Part shown: in pieces, positions 1-9,528 of the stretch
Layout: each line of letters begins with the position of its first letter
Position numbering within the stretch: the stretch's first letter is position 1
DNA from: Streptomyces sp. S4.7
GTDB lineage: Bacteria > Actinomycetota > Actinomycetes > Streptomycetales > Streptomycetaceae
Assembly (NCBI RefSeq): GCF_010384365.1
Contig: NZ_CP048397.1
Span: 2,108,001-2,172,000, forward strand
Reading direction: 5' to 3'
Length of the DNA: 64,000 nucleotides
The notes under the pieces: model-generated
Databases searched by the model: none
Seen by the model: only the letters and a program-made list of their open reading frames with translations
Told to the model about the DNA's origin: nothing
Position numbers and translations under genes: made by a program

Positions 1-1034
1 TCGCCGTAGGTCTCGGTGGCGGTGTTGGAGCCGGTGCAGTACGGCCAGCCGAAGTTGCCCGGTCCGGTGATGCGGTTGAACTCGACCTGGCCGCTGGGGC
101 CCCGGTCCGCGCTCGTGGAGCCGGAGTCGGGTCCGTAGTCGCCGAGGTAGACGATCCCGGTGGCCTTGTCGACGGACATCCGGAACGGGTTGCGGAAGCC
201 CGTCGCGTAGATCTCGGGACGTGTCTGCGCCGTGCCCGGGGCGAAGAGGTTGCCGGACGGGACGGTGTAACCGCCGTCGGCCGTGGGCTTGATCCGCAGG
301 ACCTTGCCGCGCAGGTCGTTGGTGTTGCCCGAGGAGCGCTGGGCGTCGAACTGCGGGTTGCGGTCGGTGCGTTCGTCGATCGGCGAGTAGCCCGAGGACT
401 CGAACGGGTTGGTGTCGTCGCCCGTGGTCAGGTAGAGGTTGCCCTGCGCGTCGAAGTCGATGTCACCGCCGACGTGGCAGCACTGGCCGCGGTCGTTGGG
501 GACTTCGAGCACGACCTTCTCGCTCGCGGTGTCGAGGGTGCCGTCCGCCTCGAGTGTGAAGCGGGAGAGGTTCAGGTGCCCCTTCCACGGCTCGAAGTCG
601 GCGGCGCTGCCCGTCACCGGGGCGTCGCCGCCCGGTGTGTCGAGCTTGGGCGAGTAGTAGAGGTACAGATACCGGTTGGTCGCGAAGTCCGGGTCGGCCG
701 CGACTCCCTGGAGACCTTCCTCGTCGTGCGTGTAGACGTCGAGCTTGCCCGACGTCTTGGTGTTGCCCGAGGCGTCCGTGAGTCGGACCGTTCCGTCCCT
801 CGCGGTGTGCACGACCGAGCGGTCGGGCAGGACGGCCAGCGACATGGCCTCGCCCAGTTCGGAACCACCGAGGGCGAGTTGTACCTGCTGGTAGTCCGAT
901 GCGGGGATCTCGGCGGCTTCGTGCTCCGGGTGACCGGGGTGCGCGACGGCCGCGGGAGCGGCGGTGAGCCCGGCGGAGAGTACGAGGGCGAGCGCCGCGA
1001 GGATTCTGGACCACGCTGGTGGGCGTCGTGACAT
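1..1034 (-). CDS. Secreted PQQ-dependent sugar (glucose/sorbosone) dehydrogenase, C-terminus outside window
   Basis: Translating the minus strand from ATG 1034 gives an unbroken frame that runs off the window start. The first 31 residues or so form a signal peptide: MSRRPP, a hydrophobic stretch (ILAALALVLSAGL), then an APAAVA cleavage region. The mature part reads as a six-bladed beta-propeller of the GSDH family: LPDRSVVHTARDGTVRL near residue 75, DEEGLQGVAADPDF near 110, CCHVGGDIDFDAQGNLY near 190, DLRGKVLRIKP near 240 and IYATGFRNPFRMSVD near 275. Family members oxidise sugars with PQQ outside the membrane; substrate and cofactor cannot be fixed from the sequence. A PKD or carbohydrate-binding tail is common in Streptomyces homologues but would lie outside the window. 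Confidence 0.85.
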   Translation of the reverse strand, partial: MSRRPPAWSRILAALALVLSAGLTAAPAAVAHPGHPEHEAAEIPASDYQQVQLALGGSELGEAMSLAVLPDRSVVHTARDGTVRLTDASGNTKTSGKLDVYTHDEEGLQGVAADPDFATNRYLYLYYSPKLDTPGGDAPVTGSAADFEPWKGHLNLSRFTLEADGTLDTASEKVVLEVPNDRGQCCHVGGDIDFDAQGNLYLTTGDDTNPFESSGYSPIDERTDRNPQFDAQRSSGNTNDLRGKVLRIKPTADGGYTVPSGNLFAPGTAQTRPEIYATGFRNPFRMSVDKATGIVYLGDYGPDSGSTSADRGPSGQVEFNRITGPGNFGWPYCTGSNTATETYG

Positions 1035-1223
1035 GGAGTTTCCCTTCCTGACCAGAGGTGGGGTGCGTCAGGCAAGGCGCGCGCCGTCGCGCTTTGCTGC
1101 CGTGCGGGTGGTGCGGACCGGTGCGGGGGGGGTGATGGGCCGGGTGGCGCGGAGATGACGCGGTTCGGTACGCGGGGGGGATGCCGTGCGTTCGACCGGG
1201 AGCCATGTCCGCAGTCCGGGCGA

Positions 1224-1268
1224 GTTGCATGCTGGCAACGGCGAATTAATTTGTCAAGGTCGTGTCAA
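1224..1268 (-). promoter_or_regulatory. Candidate promoter/operator of the sugar dehydrogenase
   Basis: The 704-base gap between the dehydrogenase and the methyltransferase has one AT-rich island here. Reading the minus strand it contains two TTGACA hexamers (1268-1263 and 1257-1252). The second is followed after 17 bases by CAGCAT (1234-1229), a weak -10. An inverted repeat GTTGC-N6-GCAAC (1224-1238) overlaps that -10 and could be an operator. The rest of the gap shows no supportable gene. Confidence 0.35.
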
Positions 1269-1738
1269 AATTGCCGTCGGCCGTTCCGGTGGAGCCCCGC
1301 GTGTCCGCGCGAGGCCGAACTCGCCCCGCGTAGACCGGCCTTGGCCTGCCGCGTTTCCCGGTCGATCTTGGCGTTCGAGGTACCGGCAACTGGCCACCTT
1401 TCGGACAGTGTTGTGTGACTGAACAAATTCGACGGGGTTACGGAAACTCCGCCGTGACGCGCGGCGGCGCCGGGCCGGGTCCGCCGGGCGGGAAGGTTTG
1501 CCCGACCGGGAGAGACTGTGCGACTCTTCGGTGCCATCTCTCCGAAAGGGCTGATCGTGACACTCGGCATGGTTCTCGGCGACATCTCCTCCCGCGCTTC
1601 GACGCGGGGGCGGTAGACGGCCACACCTGCCTCTCGATCCGCGCCCGTGCCGCCGTAGTCCGCGGTAGGGGCCGTTTCCCGTGCTCCTCGTCGAAGTGCT
1701 CTTCGTGCCCCCGCACGTTCGATCACGAGGAGTATGTG

Positions 1739-2884
1739 ATGCCCACGATCAGCTGGACCGAAGGCGACCACGCCGAAGGGGCCCACGGAGCCGCCGACTG
1801 GCACTCCGAGAGCGGGTCGCCTCCCCCGGCCCACGTCGTCGTCGCCGACGACCGGATGAAGGCCGACACCGCCTACCGACTGGCCCGCAAGGGCACCGCC
1901 CTGCTCTGGCGGGGCGACTTCCACAACGCGCGCCAACTTCTGTCGGCGATGAGCCGCCGCGTCGAACGCGAACCGGCCCGGCCCGCCGCCGGCCCGGCCG
2001 AGGCGTTCCGTCTGCACCGCCGCGCACGTGCCCATCGCGCGCGTGTGCTGGGCAAGTTGCTCGTGACGCTGGAAGGCGACCACTTTCTCGCGCTGCGCAG
2101 GGCTCCCGATGTCCGCCGCGCGTGCGCGCAGGCGTACGGCCCGCCGTCCGGCGCCCGCGTGGTCGCGCTCACCGAACTGCTGGGGGTGATCGGCGCGCGG
2201 CAGTGGCGCGCCAAGGGCGTGGAGGTGCCGGCGCTCGGCGCCCGCGTGCATCCGCACTACGGCGTGTTCTCCCCGGTCAGGGGTGAGTACGTCGACCTCG
2301 TCGCGCGAGCGCCGCTGGACGGACCGTCACCGGTGGCACGCGGCAGCCGTACGGCCTTCGACCTCGGAACGGGCACCGGCGTGCTCGCCGCTGTCCTGGC
2401 CGGGCGCGGGTTCGACCGTGTCGTGGCCACCGACATCAGCCCCCGCGCCCTCGACTGCGCCGACGACAACGTCCGCGCGCTGGGACTCGCCGGGAGGATC
2501 GACGTCGTGGGCCCGTGCCTGTACCCGGAGGGCCGAGCCGATCTGGTCGTCTGCAACCCGCCGTGGATTCCGGCGCGGCCGACGTCCACCGTCGAGCAGG
2601 GTGTGTACGACCCCGACAGCGGGATGCTCCGCGGCTTCCTGGCGGGGCTCGCGAGCCATCTCGAACCGGGCGGTGAGGGCTGGCTCGTCCTGTCCGACCT
2701 GGCCGAACACCTCGGGCTGCGGACCCGGCGCGAGCTGCTGTCGGGCATCGCGGCGGCGGGCCTGCGCGTGGTGGACAGGACCGGTACGAAGCCGCGCCAT
2801 CCACGGGCGGCCGACACCACCGATCCGCTGCACGCGGCGCGCGCCGCGGAGACCACGTCGCTCTGGCGCCTGAGCCGCGCGTAG
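1739..2884 (+). CDS. Class I SAM-dependent methyltransferase, HemK/PrmC-like
   Basis: Predicted 381 residues. The start at ATG 1739 is chosen because GAGGAG lies 6-7 bases upstream; the open frame reaches further back without another ribosome site. The N-terminal half (about 1-190) is alpha-helical and unassigned. The C-terminal half is a Rossmann methyltransferase: motif I FDLGTGTGVLAAVL, motif II VVATDIS, and the motif IV signature VVCNPPWIPARP. The NPPW/Y tetrad is typical of enzymes that methylate an amide or exocyclic amine (PrmC, RsmC and relatives), so a protein or RNA target is more likely than a small molecule. It stands alone, convergent with the ATP-grasp gene. The substrate is unknown. 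Confidence 0.8.
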   Translation: MPTISWTEGDHAEGAHGAADWHSESGSPPPAHVVVADDRMKADTAYRLARKGTALLWRGDFHNARQLLSAMSRRVEREPARPAAGPAEAFRLHRRARAHRARVLGKLLVTLEGDHFLALRRAPDVRRACAQAYGPPSGARVVALTELLGVIGARQWRAKGVEVPALGARVHPHYGVFSPVRGEYVDLVARAPLDGPSPVARGSRTAFDLGTGTGVLAAVLAGRGFDRVVATDISPRALDCADDNVRALGLAGRIDVVGPCLYPEGRADLVVCNPPWIPARPTSTVEQGVYDPDSGMLRGFLAGLASHLEPGGEGWLVLSDLAEHLGLRTRRELLSGIAAAGLRVVDRTGTKPRHPRAADTTDPLHAARAAETTSLWRLSRA

Positions 2885-2930
2885 TCCCGTGGCCCGCCAC
2901 CCGGTGAACCGCCCCGGTCACCGGCCCGGT

Positions 2931-3764
2931 TCAGCTCAGCAGCGCCCGCAGCGAGACCGCCGTCCGCGCGATGAACGCGTCTCGGGTCGCCTCGTCCAGC
3001 AGTCCCAGCGACAGGAAGGGATTGAGATCCTCCAGCTCCACCAGCAGCAGCTCCCCGTCCGGCGCGCGGCACGCGTCGACGCGCTGGATGCCGTGGTCGA
3101 GGGTGTTCCAGTCGATGAACTTCCGGGCGAAGTCCAGGTCCACGGCCTTGGCCCGGTACGGCACGAGCTCCCAGCGCCGGTCCGGGTCGGGCGCGTGGAG
3201 TGCGTACTGGAAGTCGTGGTCGACGAAGTAGAAGGAGACCTCGTACCGGAAGGGGATGCGCGGCTGCACGAGGGTGTCCCGGAGGTCCCCGAGGTCGGAC
3301 AGCCGGTCGCCCGGCACGAACCGCATGCCTATGGAGTCCGCCCCGTCCTTCGGCTTGACGACGTACTCGTCGGCGTCCGGCAGCCGGCCCAGGTCCTCGG
3401 CCCTGTCGACGGTCGGTATGACGGGCAGCCCCTCGGCGCTCAGCTCCACCAGATACTGCTTGCCCGCCATGTCGCCGCGCCCGGTGAGCGGGTTGTAGAC
3501 GCGTACGCCGTCCGCCGCCGCCCGCTCGCGGAAGTCGTCGTAGACCTCCCGGTAGTGCAGCACGGGTCCGCTGTTGCGTACGACGACGGCGTCGAAGTCG
3601 CCCATGAGCCGGGCGGCGTCGGCCGGATGGCAGGTGGCGACGGTGAAGTCACGACGCAGCCGGGAGGAGAACAGGATGTCCTCGTCGCAGTAGCGGCGGC
3701 CCTTCGCCTCGTAGGCGAAATCGGTGACATAGAGAATGCGCGGGGGCGGGGCGGCGGCGGACAT
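2931..3764 (-). CDS. ATP-grasp domain protein
   Basis: Predicted 277 residues with AGGAG just upstream of ATG 3764. The N-terminal part (ILYVTDFAYEAKGRRYCDED) resembles the pre-ATP-grasp domain of glutathione-synthetase-like proteins. The ATP-grasp core shows YVVKPKDGADSIGM near residue 135 (nucleotide-binding lysine and loop) and LLVELEDLNPFLSLG near 245, with the acidic and asparagine magnesium ligands. Such enzymes join a carboxylate to an amine through an acyl phosphate. The substrate is unknown. It sits about 90 bases downstream of the molybdate transporter on the same strand and may be co-transcribed, but nothing ties it to molybdenum. Confidence 0.75.
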   Translation of the reverse strand: MSAAAPPPRILYVTDFAYEAKGRRYCDEDILFSSRLRRDFTVATCHPADAARLMGDFDAVVVRNSGPVLHYREVYDDFRERAAADGVRVYNPLTGRGDMAGKQYLVELSAEGLPVIPTVDRAEDLGRLPDADEYVVKPKDGADSIGMRFVPGDRLSDLGDLRDTLVQPRIPFRYEVSFYFVDHDFQYALHAPDPDRRWELVPYRAKAVDLDFARKFIDWNTLDHGIQRVDACRAPDGELLLVELEDLNPFLSLGLLDEATRDAFIARTAVSLRALLS

Positions 3765-3857
3765 CGTGCTCCTGGGAGTGACGGGGATGCCCGCAGGCTA
3801 CGCGGCGCGGATGCGGGGCGGGGATGCCGGTCCGATGCCCGGGGCGATCGGGGCGGC

Positions 3858-5831
3858 TCACAGGGCCACCACGGTCGCCTCGGTCGCCTTCACGCTCGTC
3901 CAGACGGGCACACCGTCGGCCAGTCCGAGTTCGACGGCCGCCTGCGGGGTGATCTCGGCCACCAGATCCGGTGCCCGCTCCGAGGTGATCAGTACCCGCA
4001 GCCGGCTGCCGCTCGCGGTGATCTCCCGTACGGTGCCGGGCCAGACGTTGCGGGGGCTGCCGCTCGGCCGGTCGCGGTGCACGGAGACGGCCTCCGGGGC
4101 GATGATCGCCAGCGCGCGGGTGCCGGGAGACAGCGGATCGGCGGAGACCAGCAGTCCGCCGCCGGTGGGCGCGAGACCGTCGGCGGTCGCGGTGCCGGGC
4201 CAGGCGTTCTTGCCGAGCATCCGGGCCACCCACGGTGAGCGGGGGTGGCGGGTGACATCGGCGGGCGGCGCGTCCTGGACGACCCGGCCCTCGTCGAGCA
4301 CGAGGACCCTGTCGGCCAACGACACCGCCTCCACCGGGTCGTGAGTGACCATCAGACAGACACCGCCGAAGCCGTCGAGATGGGTACGCAGGGTGTGCCG
4401 GACCCGCGCGCGGGTCGTCTGGTCGAGCGCGGCCAGCGGCTCGTCGAGCAGCAGCAGCCGGGGGCGGGTCGCCAACGCCCTTGCCAGCGCGACCCGCCCG
4501 GCCTGCCCGCCGGATACCTGGGCGGGCTTGCGGTGTGCGAGGTGGCCCACGTCGAGACGGTCGAGCCACTGTCGCGCGGTCCGGCGGGCCTCGGCGCGGG
4601 TGACACCCTGGGCGCGGAGCCCGTACGCCGTGTTGTTCAGGGCGCTCAGATGCGGGAAGAGCGCGCCGTCCTGGGGCACCCAGGCGACGCCCCTGCGGTG
4701 CGGCGGGAGCGCGGTGACGTCGAGCGCGCCGAGGCGAAGCTCGGCGTGGGCGCGGGTGGTCAGGCCGAGGAGGGCGCGCAGGAGGGTGGTCTTGCCGGCG
4801 CCGTTGGGGCCGACGACGGCGATGGTGGTGCCGGGTTCGGCATCGAGCACGAGGCGGGTGAAACCGGTGACGTCGGCGTGCAGCGCCCAGCGCTCGTCGA
4901 CGGCCGTCGTCTCTTTCACCGCGACCGGCGCGGCCTTCGGCCCCGGCCCCGGTTCGGTGCCGTCGTCCGGTGAAGTGGCCCGGTCCCGGCGCCTGTCCGG
5001 GTTGCCCGCGGTGTCCCGTGGTGTGCCGGTCCAGCGCCCGCGCAGCGCGATCAGCACGGCCATGGCGATGACGAGCAGCAGCAGCGAGACGGATGTCGCG
5101 GCCTCGGGCGAGTTCTGGAGCAGCAGATACACCTGGAGCGGCAGCGTCTGGGTGGTGCCCGGCAGATTGCCCGCGAAGGTGATGGTCGCGCCGAACTCGC
5201 CGAGCGCCCGCGCCCAGGTCAGCGCGGCCCCGGCGAGCAGTCCGGGGGCGACCATCGGCAGGGTGACGGTGGCGAACACCCGTACCGGCGAGGCGCCGAG
5301 GGAGGCGGCGGTCTCCTCGTAACGGGGGCGCAGTCCACCGAGCGCGCCTTCGAGGCTGATGACGAGGAACGGCATCGCGACGAACGTCGCCGCCACGACC
5401 GCGCCCGAGGTGTGGAAGGGCAGCGTGATGCCGAACGTGTCCTCCAGCCAGGGGCCGAGCAGCCCGCGCCGCCCGAAGGCGAGGAGCAGCGCGACGCCGC
5501 CGACGGTGGGCGGCAGCACCATCGGCAGCAGGACCAGGGACCGTACGAACGCCTTGCCGGGGAAGTCGACCCTCGCCAGCAGCCAGGCCAGCGGCACCCC
5601 GAGGACGAGGGAGAGCGCGAGGGCCCAGAAGGAGACGAGGAGGGACAGTTCAAGTGCCTCGACGACGCCGGGGCTGGTCAGATGGTCACCGACCTCGCCC
5701 CAGGAGGTCCGGGCGAGGATCCCGACGAGCGGCAGGAGCAGGAAGGCGACGGCGAGCAGCGCGGGGACGGCGAGTGCGACGGGGGTACGGGTACGGCCCG
5801 GGGCACGTCGGGGGAAGCTGAGGCGGCTCAT
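3858..5831 (-). CDS. modBC: Fused molybdate ABC transporter permease-ATPase (ModB-ModC)
   Basis: Predicted 657 residues. Start ATG 5831 has AGGAG eight bases upstream; upstream in-frame codons lack a site. Residues about 15-280 are the ModB permease with several membrane helices and the EAA-type loop (EETAASLGASPVRVFATVTLPM). After a Pro/Asp-rich linker (about 280-310) comes a ModC ATPase: Walker A GPNGAGKTTLL near 338, signature SGGQAGRVALARA near 437, Walker B LLLLDEPLAALDQ near 460 and the H-loop histidine in VTHDP. The last 80 residues form a molybdate-binding TOBE domain. In most bacteria modB and modC are separate genes, so the fusion fixes a 1:1 ratio. It is third in an operon after the Mop regulator and modA. 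Confidence 0.92.
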   Translation of the reverse strand: MSRLSFPRRAPGRTRTPVALAVPALLAVAFLLLPLVGILARTSWGEVGDHLTSPGVVEALELSLLVSFWALALSLVLGVPLAWLLARVDFPGKAFVRSLVLLPMVLPPTVGGVALLLAFGRRGLLGPWLEDTFGITLPFHTSGAVVAATFVAMPFLVISLEGALGGLRPRYEETAASLGASPVRVFATVTLPMVAPGLLAGAALTWARALGEFGATITFAGNLPGTTQTLPLQVYLLLQNSPEAATSVSLLLLVIAMAVLIALRGRWTGTPRDTAGNPDRRRDRATSPDDGTEPGPGPKAAPVAVKETTAVDERWALHADVTGFTRLVLDAEPGTTIAVVGPNGAGKTTLLRALLGLTTRAHAELRLGALDVTALPPHRRGVAWVPQDGALFPHLSALNNTAYGLRAQGVTRAEARRTARQWLDRLDVGHLAHRKPAQVSGGQAGRVALARALATRPRLLLLDEPLAALDQTTRARVRHTLRTHLDGFGGVCLMVTHDPVEAVSLADRVLVLDEGRVVQDAPPADVTRHPRSPWVARMLGKNAWPGTATADGLAPTGGGLLVSADPLSPGTRALAIIAPEAVSVHRDRPSGSPRNVWPGTVREITASGSRLRVLITSERAPDLVAEITPQAAVELGLADGVPVWTSVKATEATVVAL

Positions 5832-5946
5832 CGGGCTCCTGCGTTTCCTGGCGTCCGCCGCACGAGGGGAGGACGGCGCGTGACACACGCGAGTTGACGG
5901 GTGGCGGAGGGTGTCGGCCCGTCGACTCGCGTGCGGGTCACCGGGG

Positions 5947-6762
5947 TTACGGCTGCTGGAAGCCGGCGTCCTGGAGGAGCTTTTGCGCCTCGGGGCTGCT
6001 GAGCCACGCGACGAACGCGGCCGCCGCATCGGCGTGTTCGGACGTCTTGAGCGTGGCGGCCGGGTATTCGGCGACGGCGTTCCGGCCGTCGGGGATCTCG
6101 ATCGCGTCCACCTTGTCCGTGGCGGTGGCCGCGTCCGTCTTGTAGACGATCCCGGCGTCGGCCTCGCCGAGTTCGACCTTGCTGAGGACGGCGCGGACGT
6201 TCGGTTCCTGCGAGACCGGCCTGACGTCGATCTTCTGTGCGCCGAGGACCTGTTCGCTGTAGCGGCCGACCGGGACCTCGGGCGCCGCGAGGACGACCTT
6301 GAGCTCGGTGTCGGCGAGGTCCTCGAGATTCTCGATCCTCTCCGGGTTGCCCTCGCCGGTGGCGATGACGAGGCGGTTCTTCGCGATGACGGTCGGCGTC
6401 CCGGTGTCGTCCTTCAGACCGTCCATGGTCTTGGTGTCGGCGGTGACCAACGCGTCGGCGGGAGCGCCCTGTCCGACCTGCGCGGCGAGTTCCTGGGAAC
6501 CGGCGAAGGAGAACGTCACCTTGGTGCCCGGGTTCTCCTTCTCGTACGCGGCGCCCGCCGTCTTGAAGACGTCGGTGAGCGACGAGGCGGCGAGAACGGT
6601 GAGTTGGGCCTCGGGGGCGCCGGTGGCCGACTCGGTGGACTTGGCTCCGGCGTCGCTGTCGTCGCTGTCACCGCCGCCGCACGCGGTCACTGGCACGAGC
6701 AGGGCCGCGGTGAGCGCCGTGGCGGCGGCGCGGCGTACGGCGGCGCTGAGGGTGAAGGACAT
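5947..6762 (-). CDS. modA: Molybdate-binding lipoprotein
   Basis: Predicted 271 residues. The N-terminus is a lipoprotein signal with lipobox LVPVTAC (cysteine near 28), then a Ser/Asp/Gly-rich tether. The mature domain begins [17 protein letters not shown], the oxyanion-binding start typical of ModA, and continues with [38 protein letters not shown] and a C-terminal [19 protein letters not shown]. It captures molybdate (or tungstate) outside the membrane and passes it to the fused transporter 115 bases downstream. The gap to the upstream regulator is 55 bases, consistent with one transcript. Confidence 0.93.
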   Translation of the reverse strand: MSFTLSAAVRRAAATALTAALLVPVTACGGGDSDDSDAGAKSTESATGAPEAQLTVLAASSLTDVFKTAGAAYEKENPGTKVTFSFAGSQELAAQVGQGAPADALVTADTKTMDGLKDDTGTPTVIAKNRLVIATGEGNPERIENLEDLADTELKVVLAAPEVPVGRYSEQVLGAQKIDVRPVSQEPNVRAVLSKVELGEADAGIVYKTDAATATDKVDAIEIPDGRNAVAEYPAATLKTSEHADAAAAFVAWLSSPEAQKLLQDAGFQQP

Positions 6763-6817
6763 GAGGGTCAGGACTCCCTGGAAGGCTCGGAGGAGGCTGG
6801 GAGGAAGGCGGTAGGGG

Positions 6818-7213
6818 TCAGACGCGGTCGATGTGCACGCTGGTCGACTTCACGCGGGCGGTGGCCCGCATGCCGACCTCGAGGCCCAGCTCCTCGACGG
6901 CTTCCCTGGTCAGGAGCGAGACCAGCCGGTGCGGGCCGGCCTGGATCTCGACCTGGGCCGCCACGTCGCCGAGCTTGACGGCGGTGACGATGCCCGGGAA
7001 GGCGTTGCGGGCGGACGTGTACGAGACGTCCTCCTCACCGCTGCCGCCCTGGCCGACCTCGATCGAGAACGCGGCGAGGTCGCGGCCGTCGATGAGCCGT
7101 CGGCCGCCTTCGTCGCGATGGGTGGCGACCCGGCCGGCGTCGGCCCAGCGACGGGCGGTGTCGGTGCTGACGCCCAGCAGGCGGGCTGCCTGGCCGATTG
7201 TGTAGGACTGCAT
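6818..7213 (-). CDS. MerR-type HTH/Mop (molybdopterin-binding TOBE) regulator
   Basis: Predicted 131 residues from ATG 7213. Residues 3-50 form an excisionase/MerR-type winged helix ([20 protein letters not shown], then [21 protein letters not shown]). Residues 63-131 are one Mop/TOBE domain ([20 protein letters not shown], then [20 protein letters not shown]). The architecture matches actinobacterial one-component molybdate sensors that stand in for ModE. As first gene of the mod operon it probably autoregulates it, which is inference. The start codon follows a good -10/-35 with no ribosome site, suggesting a leaderless message. Confidence 0.85.
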   Translation of the reverse strand: MQSYTIGQAARLLGVSTDTARRWADAGRVATHRDEGGRRLIDGRDLAAFSIEVGQGGSGEEDVSYTSARNAFPGIVTAVKLGDVAAQVEIQAGPHRLVSLLTREAVEELGLEVGMRATARVKSTSVHIDRV

Positions 7214-7250
7214 GCGCGGAAAGATAGGCCTCCGACCCTCGCATCTGCAA
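7214..7250 (-). promoter_or_regulatory. Candidate leaderless promoter of the mod operon
   Basis: Reading the minus strand: TTGCAG (7250-7245), 18 bases, TATCTT (7226-7221), 7 bases, then ATG 7213. There is no purine-rich ribosome site between. Transcription would start at or one base before the ATG, giving a leaderless mRNA. Confidence 0.5.
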
Positions 7251-7386
7251 GGTTTCAGGTCATTGTCCATGGCAGATGCGTGGCGTCTAGGAGGAACCGA
7301 CGAAGGCGGGCGAAGGCTGGGGGGTGCCCCTATCTGTTTCGTCAACCCCGGTGGGGTCGGCTTGTAGGGGTTGATCCTGGTTTTTT

Positions 7387-7413
7387 GGGACGTCCCGCGA
7401 AGCGGGATGTCCC
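7387..7413. other. Hairpin in the flank of the IS110 element
   Basis: GGGACGTCCCGC and GCGGGATGTCCC form a 12-base-pair stem (one G-U) with a GAA loop, preceded on the plus strand by TTTTTTG. The T run is on the wrong side for a plus-strand terminator, and the minus strand would follow with A residues, so it is not a normal terminator. It may be a subterminal structure of the IS110 element or a remnant of it. Confidence 0.4.
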
Positions 7414-7518
7414 CGACGGATCGGGTGGCTGATGGGCAGTGCGGTGGTCGGCGGGGCCGCGGTGGCCGTGCCGGTGCGCGGGTGTGATGGGGCCTGGAGG
7501 GCGGGGGCGGTGGAGTCG

Positions 7519-8613
7519 TCAGGCAGCGAGGTCGACGTCGCCCGGGGTGCGTGCTTCGTAGAGAGCCCCGGTGCGGATCATCGCGTGGATGACGTTCACG
7601 CGCTGGCGGGCCAGGCGGAGGATCGCCTGGGTGTGGGTCTTGCCGCGTGCGCGTTGGCGGTCGTAGTAGGTCCGGGAGGACGGGTCGGTTTTGCAGCCGA
7701 TCGCGGCGAACGCGGCCTGGAACAGGGCCCGTTTGAGGAGCCGGTTGCCGCGGTGGGGTGCGTGTTCGCCGCGAATCGAGGTGCCGGAGGACTTCGTGGC
7801 CGGGGCGAGTCCGGCGTAGGAGGCGAGGTGTCCGGCGCTGGGGAAACCGGTGCCGTCACCGATCGCGACGATCACGGCGGCCGTGGTCCTGACGCCCAGG
7901 CCGGGCAAGGAGGTCAGGAGGTGGAAAAGAGGGAGGGCCTCCAGCAGGGCAGCGATCTCCTGCTCGGCCTGGCGGCGCTGAGTGTGGGCGGCGGCGAGCT
8001 GGGCGGCGAGTCCCGGCACGATCAGCGCGGATGCCTCGGTGCCGGGAACGACGAGGGTCTGCTCGGCGAGCGCGTCGAAGATCTCTGCGGTGAGGTGGTG
8101 GGCCTTGCGCGAACCGTGCGCCTTGAGCAGGGACTCGCAGCGGGCCCGGCCCAGTTTCTTCAGCCTGGCTGGGGAGCCGTGGCGCTGGAGGAGAGCCTGG
8201 ATGTAGGGGTAGGCCAGGCGGGGGCCGAGGACACGTTCGAGGGAGGGATGGATCTGGGAGAGCAGGCCACGCAGCCGGTTGGTGGTGCGGTTGACCTCGC
8301 CGGCCAGGTCGTTGTCGTAACCGGTGAGCATCGTCAGCTCGGCCAGCACCTCGTCGTCGCGGTCCACCGCCCGCAGGGTGTGCGGCATCGTGCGGGCGGT
8401 CTCGGCGATCACGAACGCGTCGCGGGCATCGGTCTTGGCCTCGCCGGGATGCAGGTCGGCGGCCCGCCGCATCGACAGCCCGGGCAGGTAGGCCACCCGG
8501 CAGCCCGCCGCACGGGCCACCGTCAGCGGCAGCGCACCGATGTTCGCGACCTGGTCCACGATCACCAGAACGGTGCCGAACTTCGCCACCAGCCTGGTGG
8601 GGCCTTCACCCGG
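7519..8613 (-). pseudogene. IS110-family transposase, C-terminal piece
   Basis: About 364 codons continue the transposase that starts at 10042. Visible are VLVIVDQVANIGALPL and EAKTDARDAFVIAETARTM (acidic residues of the RuvC-like DEDD domain). The C-terminal transposase_20 domain follows: LTSLPGLGVRTTAAVIVAIG, and APATKSSGTSIRGEHAPHRG with the conserved serine now known to be catalytic in IS110 recombinases. The first residues of the open frame here (MSKIP) come from the IS3 end, so this piece alone lacks the first catalytic aspartate and should be inactive. Confidence 0.88.
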
Positions 8614-8628
8614 AATCTTGGACACGGG

Positions 8629-9528
8629 CTATGCGGCTGGGGCCAGGGTAGTTGATGTTGAGTTGAGGGCTGTCTCGTAGGCGATGGGACTGCGTTGTCC
8701 GAGGCTGGAGTGGCGGCGTCGGGTGTTGTAGCGGTGGAGCCAGCGGAACAGGTCGAGGCGGGCTTCGCGCTCGTCGGCCCACGCCCTGCGGCCCTGGAGT
8801 GTCTCCCGCTTGCAGGTGGCGTTGAAGGACTCGGCGAGTGCGTTGTCCGCCGAGCTGCCGATGGCGCTCATGCTCTGCATCACGCCCGCCCGGCGACAGG
8901 CGTCGGCGAACGCCCTGCTCGTGTATTGGGCGCCGTGGTCGGTGTGCATGACGGCGCCGGCCAGGCTGCCGCGGCACCGTTCCGCGGCGGCCAGGGCGTC
9001 GGTGACCAGTTCGGCTCGCATGTGGTCGGCGATCGCCCAGCCTGCCAGGCGCCGGGAGGCGAGGTCGATGACCGTGGCCAGATACAGGAACTTCCCGCCG
9101 GTCAGCGGGAGGTAGGTGATGTCGCCGACGTACTTCGTGTTCACCTTCGCGGCGGTGAAGTTGCGGCCGATGAGGTCTGCTGCCTTCGCGGCGGTCGGAT
9201 CCGCGATGGTGGTGCGGTGCTTCCTGCGCAGCCGCAGTCCGGCGAGTCCCGTGGTCTGCATGAGGCGGGCGACACGTTTGTGATTGATCCGCTCGCCGTT
9301 TTCGCGGAGCTCGGCGGTGATCCTCGGGACGCCATAGGTGCCGTCCGAGCTGTGGTGGATGGTGCGTATCCGCGCGGCGAGCTTCGCGTCGGCTGCCTTG
9401 CGGGCCGCCCTCGCGGCCGCGGTGTTGCGCCAGTAGTAGAAGCTCGAGCGGGCGATGCCCAGGATGGTGCACAGCCGCTTCACGCCGAAGCGGCGCTGGT
9501 GGTCGGCGACGAACTGGAAGCGGTTCAC
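8629..9528 (-). CDS. IS3-family transposase OrfB (rve integrase domain)
   Basis: Predicted 299 residues. An HTH_21 region (RRFGVKRLCTILGIARSSFY and TYGVPRITAELRENGERINH) precedes an rve catalytic core with the DDE triad: KYVGDITYLPL (D), VMHTDHGAQYTS (D) and DNALAESFNATCKRE (E). The conserved end RWLHRYNTRRRHSSLG is present, so the protein looks complete. The start overlaps the orfA stop as GTGA, so it may be made by translational coupling or, as usual in IS3, by a -1 frameshift to an OrfAB fusion. No classic A-rich slippery run is evident. Confidence 0.92.
   Translation of the reverse strand: MNRFQFVADHQRRFGVKRLCTILGIARSSFYYWRNTAAARAARKAADAKLAARIRTIHHSSDGTYGVPRITAELRENGERINHKRVARLMQTTGLAGLRLRRKHRTTIADPTAAKAADLIGRNFTAAKVNTKYVGDITYLPLTGGKFLYLATVIDLASRRLAGWAIADHMRAELVTDALAAAERCRGSLAGAVMHTDHGAQYTSRAFADACRRAGVMQSMSAIGSSADNALAESFNATCKRETLQGRRAWADEREARLDLFRWLHRYNTRRRHSSLGQRSPIAYETALNSTSTTLAPAA

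Noticed and set aside
7387..7413. Hairpin near the IS110 3' flank considered as an intrinsic terminator
   Set aside because: The T run precedes rather than follows the stem on the plus strand, and the minus strand gives A residues.
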